Positions 6,769 to 12,640 of a stretch of 12,640 nucleotides of DNA are shown piece by piece (within the stretch, counting starts at the first letter, position 1; the number at the start of each line of letters is the position of its first letter). The stretch covers positions 1-12,640 of the forward strand of contig DASTPP010000228.1 of assembly GCA_035762175.1 (NCBI GenBank). Direction: 5' to 3'. A program made the position numbers and the translations under genes. The stretch is from DASTPP01 sp035762175 (GTDB lineage Bacteria; Myxococcota_A; Polyangia; Polyangiales; Polyangiaceae). The notes below the pieces were generated by a model. It saw only the letters and a program-made list of their open reading frames with translations. It made no database searches and was not told the origin of the DNA.

Positions 6769-6924
6769 CCCGGCGCGGGCCGCCGCGACGCCGGGGCCCC
6801 GCCCGTGGCCGCGACGCCGGGGCCCCGCCTGTCACCGTGACGCCGGGGCACCACCCGGCGCGGGCCGCCGCGACGCCGGGGCCCCGCCCCCGCTCAGAAC
6901 GGCCCGACGCCGGGGTAGCCCCGC
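6769..6924. repeat. Direct-repeat array downstream of the cytochrome gene
   Basis: The core GCGACGCCGGGGCCCCGCCC occurs at 6785-6804 and 6870-6889, with near copies at 6811-6830 and 6836-6855 and a degenerate copy at 6904-6924 inside the last codons of the cytochrome gene. A longer 36-base block (6769-6804) is repeated exactly at 6854-6889. The core contains the palindrome CGGGGCCCCG, so each unit can also form a small hairpin. No coding signal was found in the spacer. Confidence 0.7.
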
Positions 6925-8561
6925 GGCGGGCCCTCGGGCGTCGTCAGGTGGCAGAGCGAGCAATCGTACACGTCGGCCGCGACGCGCTCGGAGCGCGTGT
7001 GAATCAGGTGAACGCGGTAGTCGAGCGCGTGGTCGGGCTCGAAGGCGAGCTTGGCGTGGCAGCTCGGGCAGGCGCGCCGGTCGCCGAGGCCGTGCAGGAC
7101 GTTCGCGAGCGAGGCGCGCCCGCTGTGGCAGCCCTCGCAGCCCCCCGTGTCGGGCTGAAAGCCCGTCGGCGCCGCCTGGCCGACCTGCACCTCGAGCGTC
7201 GCGGCGCGGTTGAGCGCCTCGCCGCCCCAGTCGCGCCGCGCCTTGACCGTGAGCACGTACGTGCCCGGCGGCGCGTCGGCGGGCACGACGAAGCGCACCG
7301 TGTCCGAGACGGGCGTGCCGCGCAGCTCGGGCACCACGAGCTGCTCGAAGCGCGGGTTGAGCGCGGCGACGGCGCTGAAGCCGTCTTCGGCCACCGTGGC
7401 GGTCGGCGTCTGCGGCAGCAAGAAGTCGAAGAAGCCCACGACGTGGCTCGGGAAGCGGACCCGGTCGGTCGGCCCGGAGAGCGACCACATGGTCAGGCCC
7501 TCGCGGTGCTTGAGCGCGTAGTAGAGCGTCAAGAGCTCTTGGAAGCCGTCGTAGTAGCGCAGCCCGCTCGCGATGCGGCCCTCGACGAAGTCGGCGTACG
7601 TCGGCAGGCTGCCCTCGGGGTGCAGCCGGTTGCCCGCCCCGTCGCGGAAGGTGACGCGCACGTCGATCGCCTCGCCCGGCGCGTAGTGGGCGCCGTTGGC
7701 CGGCGCGTTCAGCGCCTCGAGCGAGGGCGCGAAGCCGTAGCGGTAGGGCGTGTCGGCGTAGGGCCGGCGCGCGACGTCGACGTAGCGCGGGTTGCCCGGG
7801 TCCTCGGTCCAGAGCAGCTTGAGCCGCGACGCCTGCGCCGGCACGGCCACCGCCCGCGCCCCCGGCTGCAGCGCGTAGCGCACCTGCACGAGGCCCTGCG
7901 CGATGAACTCGGTCGCCCCGCTACAGTCGCCGATGGCCGGGCAGCGCGGCGTGACCTGCCGCGCGTCGAAGCGCCGCACGAACCCGTCGTCGCCCGGCAG
8001 CGGCGCGTCGTCGAGGCCCGCCACCTCCAAGATGGGCAGCCCCACCGCCTTGCCCGCGCCGTCGACCGGCACGAGCGCGAAGACGCTGTAGCGCTCCATC
8101 CAGCGGGCCTTGCGGTAGAAGCGGCTGCGGGTGAAGCCGCCCTCGAAGTCGGGACGCCAGTCTTCTTCGACGAACTCGACCCCCGTCCAGTCGAGCCCCG
8201 CCATGTCCCCCACCTGCTTGAGCGGCTCGATGCCCTGGTCGTCGCCCGTCACGACGCGCGCGGTGATGTCGAGCTCCTGGACGTAGCGCCGGAAGTCTTC
8301 GTAAAGGTCGACCACGCGCGGCTGCCCCGCCTCGTCGCGGACCGCCCCGTCCTGCCACCAGAGGCTCAACCCCACCGGCGCCGCGGAGGCATCTGCCCCC
8401 CCCGCCGGCGCCGCGGACGCGTCCGCCCCCCCCGCCGGCGCCGCATACGCGTCCGCCCCCCCCGCGGGCGCCGCCGCCAGCGGGGCGTCGGCCCGACACA
8501 CCGCCGCCGACGACGCGATCAGAAAGGCGACAAGAGAAGGCCAACAGGTTCGCGTGCGCAT
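6894..8561 (-). CDS. Secreted OmcA/MtrC-like c-type cytochrome, three haem motifs
   Basis: A 555-residue protein from ATG 8559-8561, with GGAGG six bases upstream and a Sec signal peptide (SLVAFLIASSAAVCRA). Next comes a low-complexity linker of three near-identical 10-residue units (PAGGADASAA type), then about 400 residues of mostly beta-rich sequence. Residues about 410-470 look like an Ig-like or MtrC-type beta domain (DTVRFVVPADAPPGTYVLTV). All haem motifs are at the C-terminus: CEGCH (475-479), CPSCH (498-502) and CSLCH (534-538), with HxxH-type ligand candidates (VHLIH) between the last two. The order CxxCH, CxxCH, HxIH, CxxCH matches the haem module of the OmcA/MtrC family, which normally carries ten haems, so this is a reduced version. 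An electron-transfer role outside the cytoplasm is likely; the donor and acceptor are unknown. Confidence 0.93.
   Translation of the reverse strand: MRTRTCWPSLVAFLIASSAAVCRADAPLAAAPAGGADAYAAPAGGADASAAPAGGADASAAPVGLSLWWQDGAVRDEAGQPRVVDLYEDFRRYVQELDITARVVTGDDQGIEPLKQVGDMAGLDWTGVEFVEEDWRPDFEGGFTRSRFYRKARWMERYSVFALVPVDGAGKAVGLPILEVAGLDDAPLPGDDGFVRRFDARQVTPRCPAIGDCSGATEFIAQGLVQVRYALQPGARAVAVPAQASRLKLLWTEDPGNPRYVDVARRPYADTPYRYGFAPSLEALNAPANGAHYAPGEAIDVRVTFRDGAGNRLHPEGSLPTYADFVEGRIASGLRYYDGFQELLTLYYALKHREGLTMWSLSGPTDRVRFPSHVVGFFDFLLPQTPTATVAEDGFSAVAALNPRFEQLVVPELRGTPVSDTVRFVVPADAPPGTYVLTVKARRDWGGEALNRAATLEVQVGQAAPTGFQPDTGGCEGCHSGRASLANVLHGLGDRRACPSCHAKLAFEPDHALDYRVHLIHTRSERVAADVYDCSLCHLTTPEGPPRGYPGVGPF
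8371..8475. repeat. 30-base in-frame tandem repeat with C8 tracts in the cytochrome gene
   Basis: Three and a half units start at 8371, 8401, 8431 and 8461. Each full unit encodes ten residues of the Pro/Ala/Gly linker just after the signal peptide. Each full unit ends in a run of eight C (eight G on the coding strand), for example 8396-8403, which is a slippage-prone homopolymer. Confidence 0.9.
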
Positions 8562-9059
8562 CGACTACCTCCGGGGCGAGCGCCCGGCCGGGGGGGCCGG
8601 GCCGACAGGGGGCGACGAGGGCTCGGGCTTCGACCCCGCCAGGGACGCGAACGCACACGCCCGCGAGGTCACCACGAGCGCCTGGGTGGCAAACCGCCCT
8701 CGCCAGGCGGGGTACCACTCGGGCGTAAAGTTACCCTACCACCACCTCTCCGACCCGACCCGCGAGAAAGCCAGGCCCCCGCAACAACGGTAGGATGACG
8801 TAGGGAAGTTCCCAACGGGCCGGTATGGAAACGAAATAGGGTGGCGCGCGGCCGGGTCGCCGGCGCCCGCGGCGGGCGAAAAGGCCCGCGCCGGCAGGGC
8901 ACGCGGCGCGCCGCGGGGCCGCGTTGACGCACGCCGACGCGGCGCCCATTCACTGTCCCGAACTTCTATACGGTGGGGCCTCGACCCGCGCAGAGCGGCT
9001 CTACCGCTCGAACTTCCGGACGTTCCCCACCTACCCCACGATCCGCAAGAACCCGCCCC
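8562..9059. other. Cytochrome upstream region, no gene seen
   Basis: This non-coding stretch holds the cytochrome ribosome-binding site (GGAGG, minus strand, 8568-8572). AT-richer patches lie at about 8725-8745 and 8785-8840. The interrupted palindrome GGGAAGTTCCC (8803-8813) is a possible operator. On the minus strand TTGGGA followed 17 bases later by TACCGT overlaps this palindrome, but the -10 match is poor. Open frames here have no third-position bias or motif and were not called. Confidence 0.4.
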
Positions 9060-9276
9060 ACGCGCCCGGGGAAGACACCTGCGCAAGCATTGCCGTGCGT
9101 TCCGGGGGCCACCTTCGCGCCGGCGTCGTCATGCGTTCCGGGCAACGCCTCCGCGCCAGCGTCGCCGCGCGCCCCGGGGCAGACGCCTGCGCGCCAGCGT
9201 CGCCGTGCGTTCCGGCGGACGCCTGCGCGCCAGCGTCGCCGTGCGCTCCGGCGGACGCATTCGCGCGGGCGTCGCC
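9060..9276. repeat. 36-base minisatellite, about six units
   Basis: Units start at 9095, 9131, 9167, 9205 and 9241, with a decayed unit before them (9060-9094). Four units are 36 bases and one is 38. The shared pattern is GTGCGTTCCGG, then GACGCCTGCGCGCC, then AGCGTCGCC. Units are contiguous with no unique spacers, so this is a minisatellite and not a CRISPR array. It lies between the nuclease and cytochrome genes. Confidence 0.88.
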
Positions 9277-9292
9277 ACGCGCCTCTCGCGGC

Positions 9293-9436
9293 GCCCTCGC
9301 CCCGCAGCACCCTCCTCGCCTGACGCCGCCCTCGCCCCGCAGCACCCCCCTCGCCTGACGCCGCCCTCGCCCTGCAGCGCCGCCCTCGCCTGACGCCGCC
9401 CTCGCCTGACGCCACCCTCGCGGACGGAGCGACGCC
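9293..9436. repeat. 35-base minisatellite downstream of the nuclease gene
   Basis: Three nearly identical 35-base units at 9293-9327, 9328-9362 and 9363-9397 (GCCCTCGCCCCGCAGC, then CTCGCCTGACGCC) are followed by shortened units at 9398-9413 and 9414-9436. Its unit differs from the adjacent 36-base array. Its reverse complement contains GGCGTCAGGCGAGG, close to GGCGTCAGGGCGAG at 2754-2767. No gene was recognised here. Confidence 0.88.
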
Positions 9437-9492
9437 GCCCTAACCGCCCCCGCGGTGGCGCCCCCGCCGCCATGCGCCGGGGGCCGGCCGGC

Positions 9493-10401
9493 TCACTTGA
9501 TGGGGCCGTTGTCGACCCGCGACTCGACCGTCGCCTGGACGGCGGCCGGCAGGTTCGACAGGAAGTTGAACCCCGTCAGCGCCTCGAGCGCGTCGACGGT
9601 CACGCGGTAGTCGCCCCAGACCTTGGTGTCGACGGTCTGGTTGTTCGGCATGTCGACGGCGATGACGCGGGTCGCGTCGGTGACGCGCGCGACGTCGTTC
9701 GTGCCGACGGGCAGCACGACGAGCACCTTCCAGAAGTGCGAGGGCACGGCGACGTCGCCGCTGTGAATGGTCGTCGCCGACCCGTTGCTGCCCGCGCCCC
9801 CCGAGCCGCGGCCGCCGGCCACGATGTAGAGCTCGTTGCCCTGGGTCACGAGCGTGCGCGCGTAGTTCTCGAGCGCGACCCAGGTGATGCGGTTGTTGTC
9901 GGGCGCCTGGGGCAAGATGTTGGTCATCAAGAAGGTCGCGACGTTGTCGGTGCTGCTCGCGTCGCGGTCTTCCGAGGGGCAGAGGTGGCCGCGGTCGAAG
10001 CCGGTGCCCGTGTAAAAGCTCGTGCTCACGCGCAGAAAGCCCGTCGGCAGGCTCGTGTCGGTCTTGAACACGTCCGAGCGGGGGGCGCTGCCCTTCCAGG
10101 CGGAGCTCAGGTGCCAGCTCACCCAGTTCGCCCCACCCCGCGAGTTGTTGTACGAGAGGGCGTACTGCGGCTTTACCATCAAGAAGTTATTCTTGTTGGC
10201 CACGTCGGCCGTCGCGCCGCTCGGGTTGCCCATCGCCAGGTTATCGTCGCGGGTCGCCGACGACGCGAGCGCGTCGGGCGAGGCCGGGGCCTCGGGGGCG
10301 AGCTCGGGCCCCTCGGACTCGCCCGGCCCGCCGTCTTCGGAGGCCGGTACGCAGCCCGCGGGGACGATCGCAAACGCAAGGAACAACAGTGCGCTTTTCA
10401 T
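9493..10401 (-). CDS. Secreted DNA/RNA non-specific endonuclease, probable lipoprotein
   Basis: Metal-dependent nuclease of the DRGH (NUC1/NucA/Serratia nuclease) family, which cuts DNA and RNA outside the cytoplasm. The 302-residue product starts at ATG 10399-10401, with GAAGG nine bases upstream. It opens with MKSALLFLAFAIVPAGC, a signal peptide ending in a lipobox-like PAGC (Pro at -3 is unusual), followed by an acidic, Pro-rich tether (residues 20-50). The catalytic motif is DRGHLCPSEDR with general base H139. N170 in APDNNRITW and E178 in ALE match the metal-binding Asn and the conserved Glu of Serratia nuclease in order and spacing. An upstream extension to 10494 was rejected because it lacks a signal peptide. 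No inhibitor gene is adjacent, as expected for an exported enzyme. Likely roles are nutrient or phosphate scavenging, or prey DNA degradation. Confidence 0.95.
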   Translation of the reverse strand: MKSALLFLAFAIVPAGCVPASEDGGPGESEGPELAPEAPASPDALASSATRDDNLAMGNPSGATADVANKNNFLMVKPQYALSYNNSRGGANWVSWHLSSAWKGSAPRSDVFKTDTSLPTGFLRVSTSFYTGTGFDRGHLCPSEDRDASSTDNVATFLMTNILPQAPDNNRITWVALENYARTLVTQGNELYIVAGGRGSGGAGSNGSATTIHSGDVAVPSHFWKVLVVLPVGTNDVARVTDATRVIAVDMPNNQTVDTKVWGDYRVTVDALEALTGFNFLSNLPAAVQATVESRVDNGPIK

Positions 10402-10465
10402 CGAAAGGGCCCTTCTGTGGTCGAACGCCTGGTCGCCAACCCCCGCCCTGGCCCGCGTGACATTC

Positions 10466-10503
10466 GGGCCCGCCGCACAGCTTGAGCTTGCCACAGCGGG
10501 CCC
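10466..10503. promoter_or_regulatory. Inverted repeat in the divergent nuclease/TrpF-like intergenic region
   Basis: GGGCCCGC (10466-10473) and GCGGGCCC (10496-10503) form a perfect 8-bp inverted repeat around 22 bases that include the direct repeat AGCTTGAGCTT. It sits 65-102 bases upstream of the nuclease start, between two divergent genes, so it could be an operator. No regulator can be named. Confidence 0.35.
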
Positions 10504-10538
10504 CCTTCCGCCGGAAAAGAAGGGCGGATTTCTACGGC

Positions 10539-10547
10539 TGGTAAACT
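10539..10547 (+). promoter_or_regulatory. Candidate extended -10 for the TrpF-like gene
   Basis: TGGTAAACT on the plus strand fits an extended -10 (TGn followed by a 4/6 TATAAT match) within a local AT-rich patch (10512-10552). It would give a leader of about 84 bases. There is no good -35 box. Confidence 0.3.
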
Positions 10548-10637
10548 ATTCGCGCGGGCGGCTCCAACAAGGCGAACGAAGCGCACACTGAGCTACACGT
10601 TCCCGTCAGGCCCCTTACCCGATAGGATCAGCGGACG

Positions 10638-11330
10638 ATGAGGACGCGGCTCAAGGTGTGTTGCATCTCCTCGCACGAGGAGGCCGCGTGCGCGGTGGCG
10701 CTCGGCGCCTCGGCGCTCGGGTTGGTGGCCGACATGCCGAGCGGGCCGGGCGTGATCGACGACGAGCTCATCGCGAGCATCGCGCGCTCGGTGCCGCCGC
10801 CGGTCTCGCGCTTCTTGCTCACCAGCCGCGTCGACGGGGCCGCCATCGCGGCGCACGCGCTCGCCTGCGGGGTCGACACCGTGCAGCTCGTCGACCGGGT
10901 CGACGAGGCGGCGTACGCGGCCATCCGGGGGCGCGCCCCGCACCTGCGAATCGTGCAGGTGTTGCACGTCGAGGGCGACGACGTGATCGAAGACGCGGCC
11001 CGCATCTGCCCGCACGTCGACGCCATCTTGCTCGACTCGGGCCGCCCCGGCGCGTCGGTGCGAGAGCTCGGCGGCACCGGGCGCGTGCACGACTGGGAGC
11101 TCAGCCGGCGCATCGTCGGGTCGTCGACCTGCCCCATCTTCCTCGCGGGCGGGCTGAGCCCCGCGAACGCGACGGCCGCCATCCGGCAGGTGCGCCCCTT
11201 CGGCCTCGACGTCTGCACCGGGCTGCGCACCAGGGGGCACCTCGACCCGGTGAAGCTGGCCAAGATGGTCGCCGCGATCGAGTCGACCGACGCCGCCATT
11301 CTGGCGGAGCTGGCGGCGCGAGACTCGTAG
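10638..11330 (+). CDS. Divergent phosphoribosylanthranilate isomerase (TrpF)-like TIM-barrel protein
   Basis: A 230-residue protein of the TrpF fold; the true enzyme isomerises N-(5'-phosphoribosyl)anthranilate in tryptophan synthesis. Start ATG 10638 has AGGA about 11 bases upstream. Conserved parts are KVCCIS at 6-11 (family KICGIT), with C8 in the place of the catalytic Cys; LLDSG with D133 as the probable general acid; GGTGRVHDW (145-153); the phosphate-binding FLAGGLSPANA (168-177); and RPFGLDVCTGLRT (186-198). Differences are that the Gly after the catalytic Cys is Cys9, and the loop usually reading SPR-x-V is MPSGPGVI (33-40), so the Arg that contacts the substrate carboxylate in TrpF is absent. 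No other trp genes are nearby. It may be a TrpF paralogue with altered substrate. The fold is secure, the reaction is not. Confidence 0.88.
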   Translation: MRTRLKVCCISSHEEAACAVALGASALGLVADMPSGPGVIDDELIASIARSVPPPVSRFLLTSRVDGAAIAAHALACGVDTVQLVDRVDEAAYAAIRGRAPHLRIVQVLHVEGDDVIEDAARICPHVDAILLDSGRPGASVRELGGTGRVHDWELSRRIVGSSTCPIFLAGGLSPANATAAIRQVRPFGLDVCTGLRTRGHLDPVKLAKMVAAIESTDAAILAELAARDS

Positions 11331-11361
11331 GGCGCCCCCCCGGGGCTGCGGGGTTAGCGCC
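11331..11361. terminator. Possible shared hairpin between convergent genes
   Basis: The 23-bp gap between the TrpF-like stop and the ESPW-repeat protein stop, plus a few codons, holds GGCGC (11331-11335) paired with GCGCC (11357-11361) and inner C/G runs that can also pair. No T-run follows, so bidirectional termination is only a possibility. Confidence 0.3.
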
Positions 11362-12001
11362 GCTCGCGTCGGGCCGGCGGCGCCGCGAGGGCACCCCGCC
11401 CGACGTTCAGATCGAAGCGGGGCAAGCGGAGCTGCCGTAGCGCTTGCCGCTCGGGCTGTCGCGCCGACGCCCAGGGCGACTCGACGTCGGGGGCGGAGGG
11501 CGGCGACAGAGGGGTCGACCAGGGCGACTCGATGTCGGAGCCCGGCAGGCCCCGCGGGGGCGGCGCCCAGGGCGATTCGGCGTCGGGGTTGGGCAGGCGC
11601 GGGGTCGGGCCAGGGGCGGGCGCGCCGAAATCGGGGCCCGGGAGGCGCGAGGTGGGCAGCGCCCAGGGCGACTCGATCTCGGGGCTCGAGCCGCGCGAGC
11701 CCGGGGCCGCCCAGGGCGACTCGACGTCGGAGCCGCGCGAGCTCGGGGCCCAATCGAAATCGGGGCCGGGCGGGGGCGAGGCCGGCTCGGCGACGTCGGA
11801 GCCCGAGCCGAGGTCGGGGCCCGGAAGGCGCGGGGCGGGGCGGGGCACGCCCGGCTTCGCCGGCCCGGGTGAGGTCGGACGAACGCCGGGCCCCGGCGGC
11901 GGGGCCGGGAGGCGCAAGGGGGCCTCGGGCGCGGCCAAGAGCCGACTGATGATGACCGGCAAGTCGAGATGCACCGGGGGCAGAGGCACGACACCAACCA
12001 T
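11354..12001 (-). CDS. Proline-rich protein with 16-residue ESPW repeats
   Basis: No family recognised. From ATG 11999-12001 (GAGAG just upstream) the product is 215 residues. It starts with MVGVVPLPPVHLDLPVIISRLL, then is dominated by Pro, Gly, Ser, Ala and Asp. ESPW occurs five times, at residues 94-97, 110-113, 142-145, 158-161 and 174-177. These fall on an exact 16-residue lattice with one position decayed, and related segments (PDFDWAP near 80, RLPGPDF near 119) extend it. Each motif is usually preceded by D/E-x and followed by A or S. At DNA level the unit is 48 bases. The C-terminus (180-215) is basic. No signal peptide or membrane segment is seen, so it is probably cytoplasmic and disordered. 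A scaffold or binding-platform role is inference. It converges on the TrpF-like gene. Confidence 0.72.
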   Translation of the reverse strand: MVGVVPLPPVHLDLPVIISRLLAAPEAPLRLPAPPPGPGVRPTSPGPAKPGVPRPAPRLPGPDLGSGSDVAEPASPPPGPDFDWAPSSRGSDVESPWAAPGSRGSSPEIESPWALPTSRLPGPDFGAPAPGPTPRLPNPDAESPWAPPPRGLPGSDIESPWSTPLSPPSAPDVESPWASARQPERQALRQLRLPRFDLNVGRGALAAPPARRERR

Positions 12002-12462
12002 GCCTCTCTCGCCGGGCGCTGTCACGCGCCGGCTGCACGTCCCCCCCGGGCCGGCGGCGTTTTTTCGACGCCGCGCACCGCCCAAGACAAAAACAATTAA
12101 TCGCAGAAGAAGCACGTTTTGACTGCGGGACGAGCGCGCCCGCGGGGGGTCGAGGCGCGAGCTCGGCCCTGGGCGGGCTCGTCGTTTCGGCCTGGTGTGG
12201 GGCGCGCTGCCACGCCGCGAGCACCGCCGGGCGAAGGCCCGTCGAGGCGCCCCGGCGAAGGACGGCACGCGTACCCACCTCGAACCGCGACATGCGCTCG
12301 TCTTCGTTCTCTTCGGCGCCGCGCGCTCGGTGGCGGCGGCGTGAGGCAGAAGGCGGAGCGCCCTTGTTCGCGGTGCTTGAAGGGCGTCTTTTCGAATGTG
12401 AACGGCCGCCCCCGCGCGTCTCGGGAGCGGCCGTCAACGCGGCGGCGGGCCGACTCGCCCGC
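12002..12462. other. Intergenic region, possible promoter zone of the ESPW gene
   Basis: No gene recognised. A conspicuous AT-rich island (about 12059-12120, with T6 at 12060-12065 and AACAATTAATC around 12090) stands out from the GC-rich background. It lies 60-120 bases upstream of the ESPW-protein start, so it probably contains its promoter. On the minus strand GATTAATTG is the best -10-like string, but no well-spaced -35 was found. The left part carries a GC-rich hairpin (12027-12056). The rest (12130-12400) shows nothing recognisable. Confidence 0.4.
12402..12434 (-). terminator. Hairpin downstream of the right-edge gene
   Basis: ACGGCCGC (12402-12409) and GCGGCCGT (12427-12434) form a perfect 8-bp stem with a 17-base loop, starting 28 bases after the stop of the minus-strand gene at the window edge. 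The minus-strand bases after it (TCACATTCG) lack a true T-run, so it is a plausible but weak intrinsic terminator. Confidence 0.4.
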
Positions 12463-12640
12463 TCAGCGCTGGCTGCCGGGCGCCCGCGCCGGCGGGGTCG
12501 GCGTCAGGTCGGCGGCGCTGCGGGGCAGGAGCTTGCTGTTGTTGAACGCGAAGTGCAGCGGGCCCGTCACCTGCGCGAACGACGTGCCCACCGGGAACGA
12601 CCCGTTGTCGAAGTCGAAGATGAAGTCGTCGACCCGCAGG
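12463..12640 (-). CDS. C-terminal fragment of a probable exported protein (5' end outside window)
   Basis: The minus-strand frame is open from the window edge and stops at TGA 12463-12465, giving 58 residues. It begins LRVDDFIFDFDNGSFPVGTSF and continues with QVTGPLHFAFNNSKLLPRSAADL, then a Pro/Ala-rich tail. Third positions are nearly all G or C, supporting real coding. The pattern of a TGxLxFxFxNxKLxPRS segment resembles the end of OB-fold-like domains in large extracellular nucleases and lamin-tail proteins of myxobacteria. I place it there tentatively from memory of such sequences. Function cannot be decided from this fragment. Confidence 0.72.
   Translation of the reverse strand, partial: LRVDDFIFDFDNGSFPVGTSFAQVTGPLHFAFNNSKLLPRSAADLTPTPPARAPGSQR

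Noticed and set aside
6615..8798. Long plus-strand open frame (727 codons) opposite the cytochrome
   Set aside because: Arg/Ala-rich shadow of the cytochrome, which has three haem motifs, a signal peptide and a strong ribosome-binding site.
9095..9276. CRISPR array
   Set aside because: The 36-base period is suggestive, but units are contiguous and vary throughout, with no unique spacers and no cas genes.
8924..9473. Several overlapping open frames on both strands over the minisatellites
   Set aside because: Open only because the repeats lack stops; no start signal, no domain, and repetitive composition.
12027..12065. Plus-strand intrinsic terminator (7-bp stem CGCCGGC/GCCGGCG, then GCG and T6)
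   Set aside because: It has the right shape, but no plus-strand gene ends nearby. It lies in the upstream region of a minus-strand gene, so I treat it as chance or part of the promoter zone.
12130..12293. Possible small minus-strand gene starting ATG 12293 (MSRFEVGTRAVLRRG...)
   Set aside because: The first 40 codons have moderate G/C third-position bias, but the frame then runs through the AT-rich island with rare codons and has no natural end before the ESPW gene.
10593..12437. Minus-strand open frame of 614 codons crossing the TrpF-like and ESPW genes
   Set aside because: It has no family motif, covers two better-supported genes in other frames, and crosses an AT-rich promoter-like island.

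Overview
The window is very GC-rich, and the third codon positions of its genes are almost all G or C. It encodes many exported proteins: Sec signal peptides, a lipoprotein-like nuclease, a multihaem cytochrome and a trypsin-fold protein. It also has a cytoplasmic hybrid histidine kinase with a receiver-only partner. This suggests a high-GC Gram-negative bacterium, most likely a myxobacterium-like member of the former Deltaproteobacteria. That is inference from gene style; no rRNA or marker gene is present to settle it.

Layout: the plus strand opens with the 3' part of proC (1-411). A long run of minus-strand genes follows, in transcription order from high to low coordinates. They are a secreted DNA/RNA non-specific endonuclease (10401-9493), a secreted OmcA/MtrC-like cytochrome with three c-haem motifs (8561-6894), a possible small ORF (6628-6488) overlapping a hybrid histidine kinase (6495-5071), a stand-alone response regulator overlapping it (5074-4694), a secreted VWA plus trypsin-fold protein (4440-2758), and a large exported protein of unknown function (2590-452). 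On the right, a divergent TrpF-like protein (plus, 10638-11330) converges on a Pro-rich ESPW-repeat protein (minus, 12001-11354). The 3' end of another, probably exported, protein lies at the right edge (12640-12463).

The kinase, its receiver partner and perhaps the small ORF form a clear translationally coupled operon. The other minus-strand genes are separated by 165-930 bp gaps, so co-transcription is not evident. No obvious pathway unites the locus. It looks like a collection of envelope and secretion genes plus a signalling pair.

Most notable: (1) a VWA domain with a MIDAS motif fused to a trypsin-like domain whose catalytic Ser is Arg, an arrangement that recalls complement factor B/C2 but as a predicted pseudoprotease; (2) a small Pro-rich protein with five ESPW motifs on an exact 16-residue lattice; (3) a TrpF paralogue that keeps the catalytic Cys but lacks the usual substrate-binding Ser-Pro-Arg segment; (4) a long imperfect inverted repeat that includes the response-regulator stop codon; (5) gap-specific minisatellites filling several intergenic regions next to gene 3' ends. 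No tRNA, rRNA, CRISPR array, transposase or integrase was seen.
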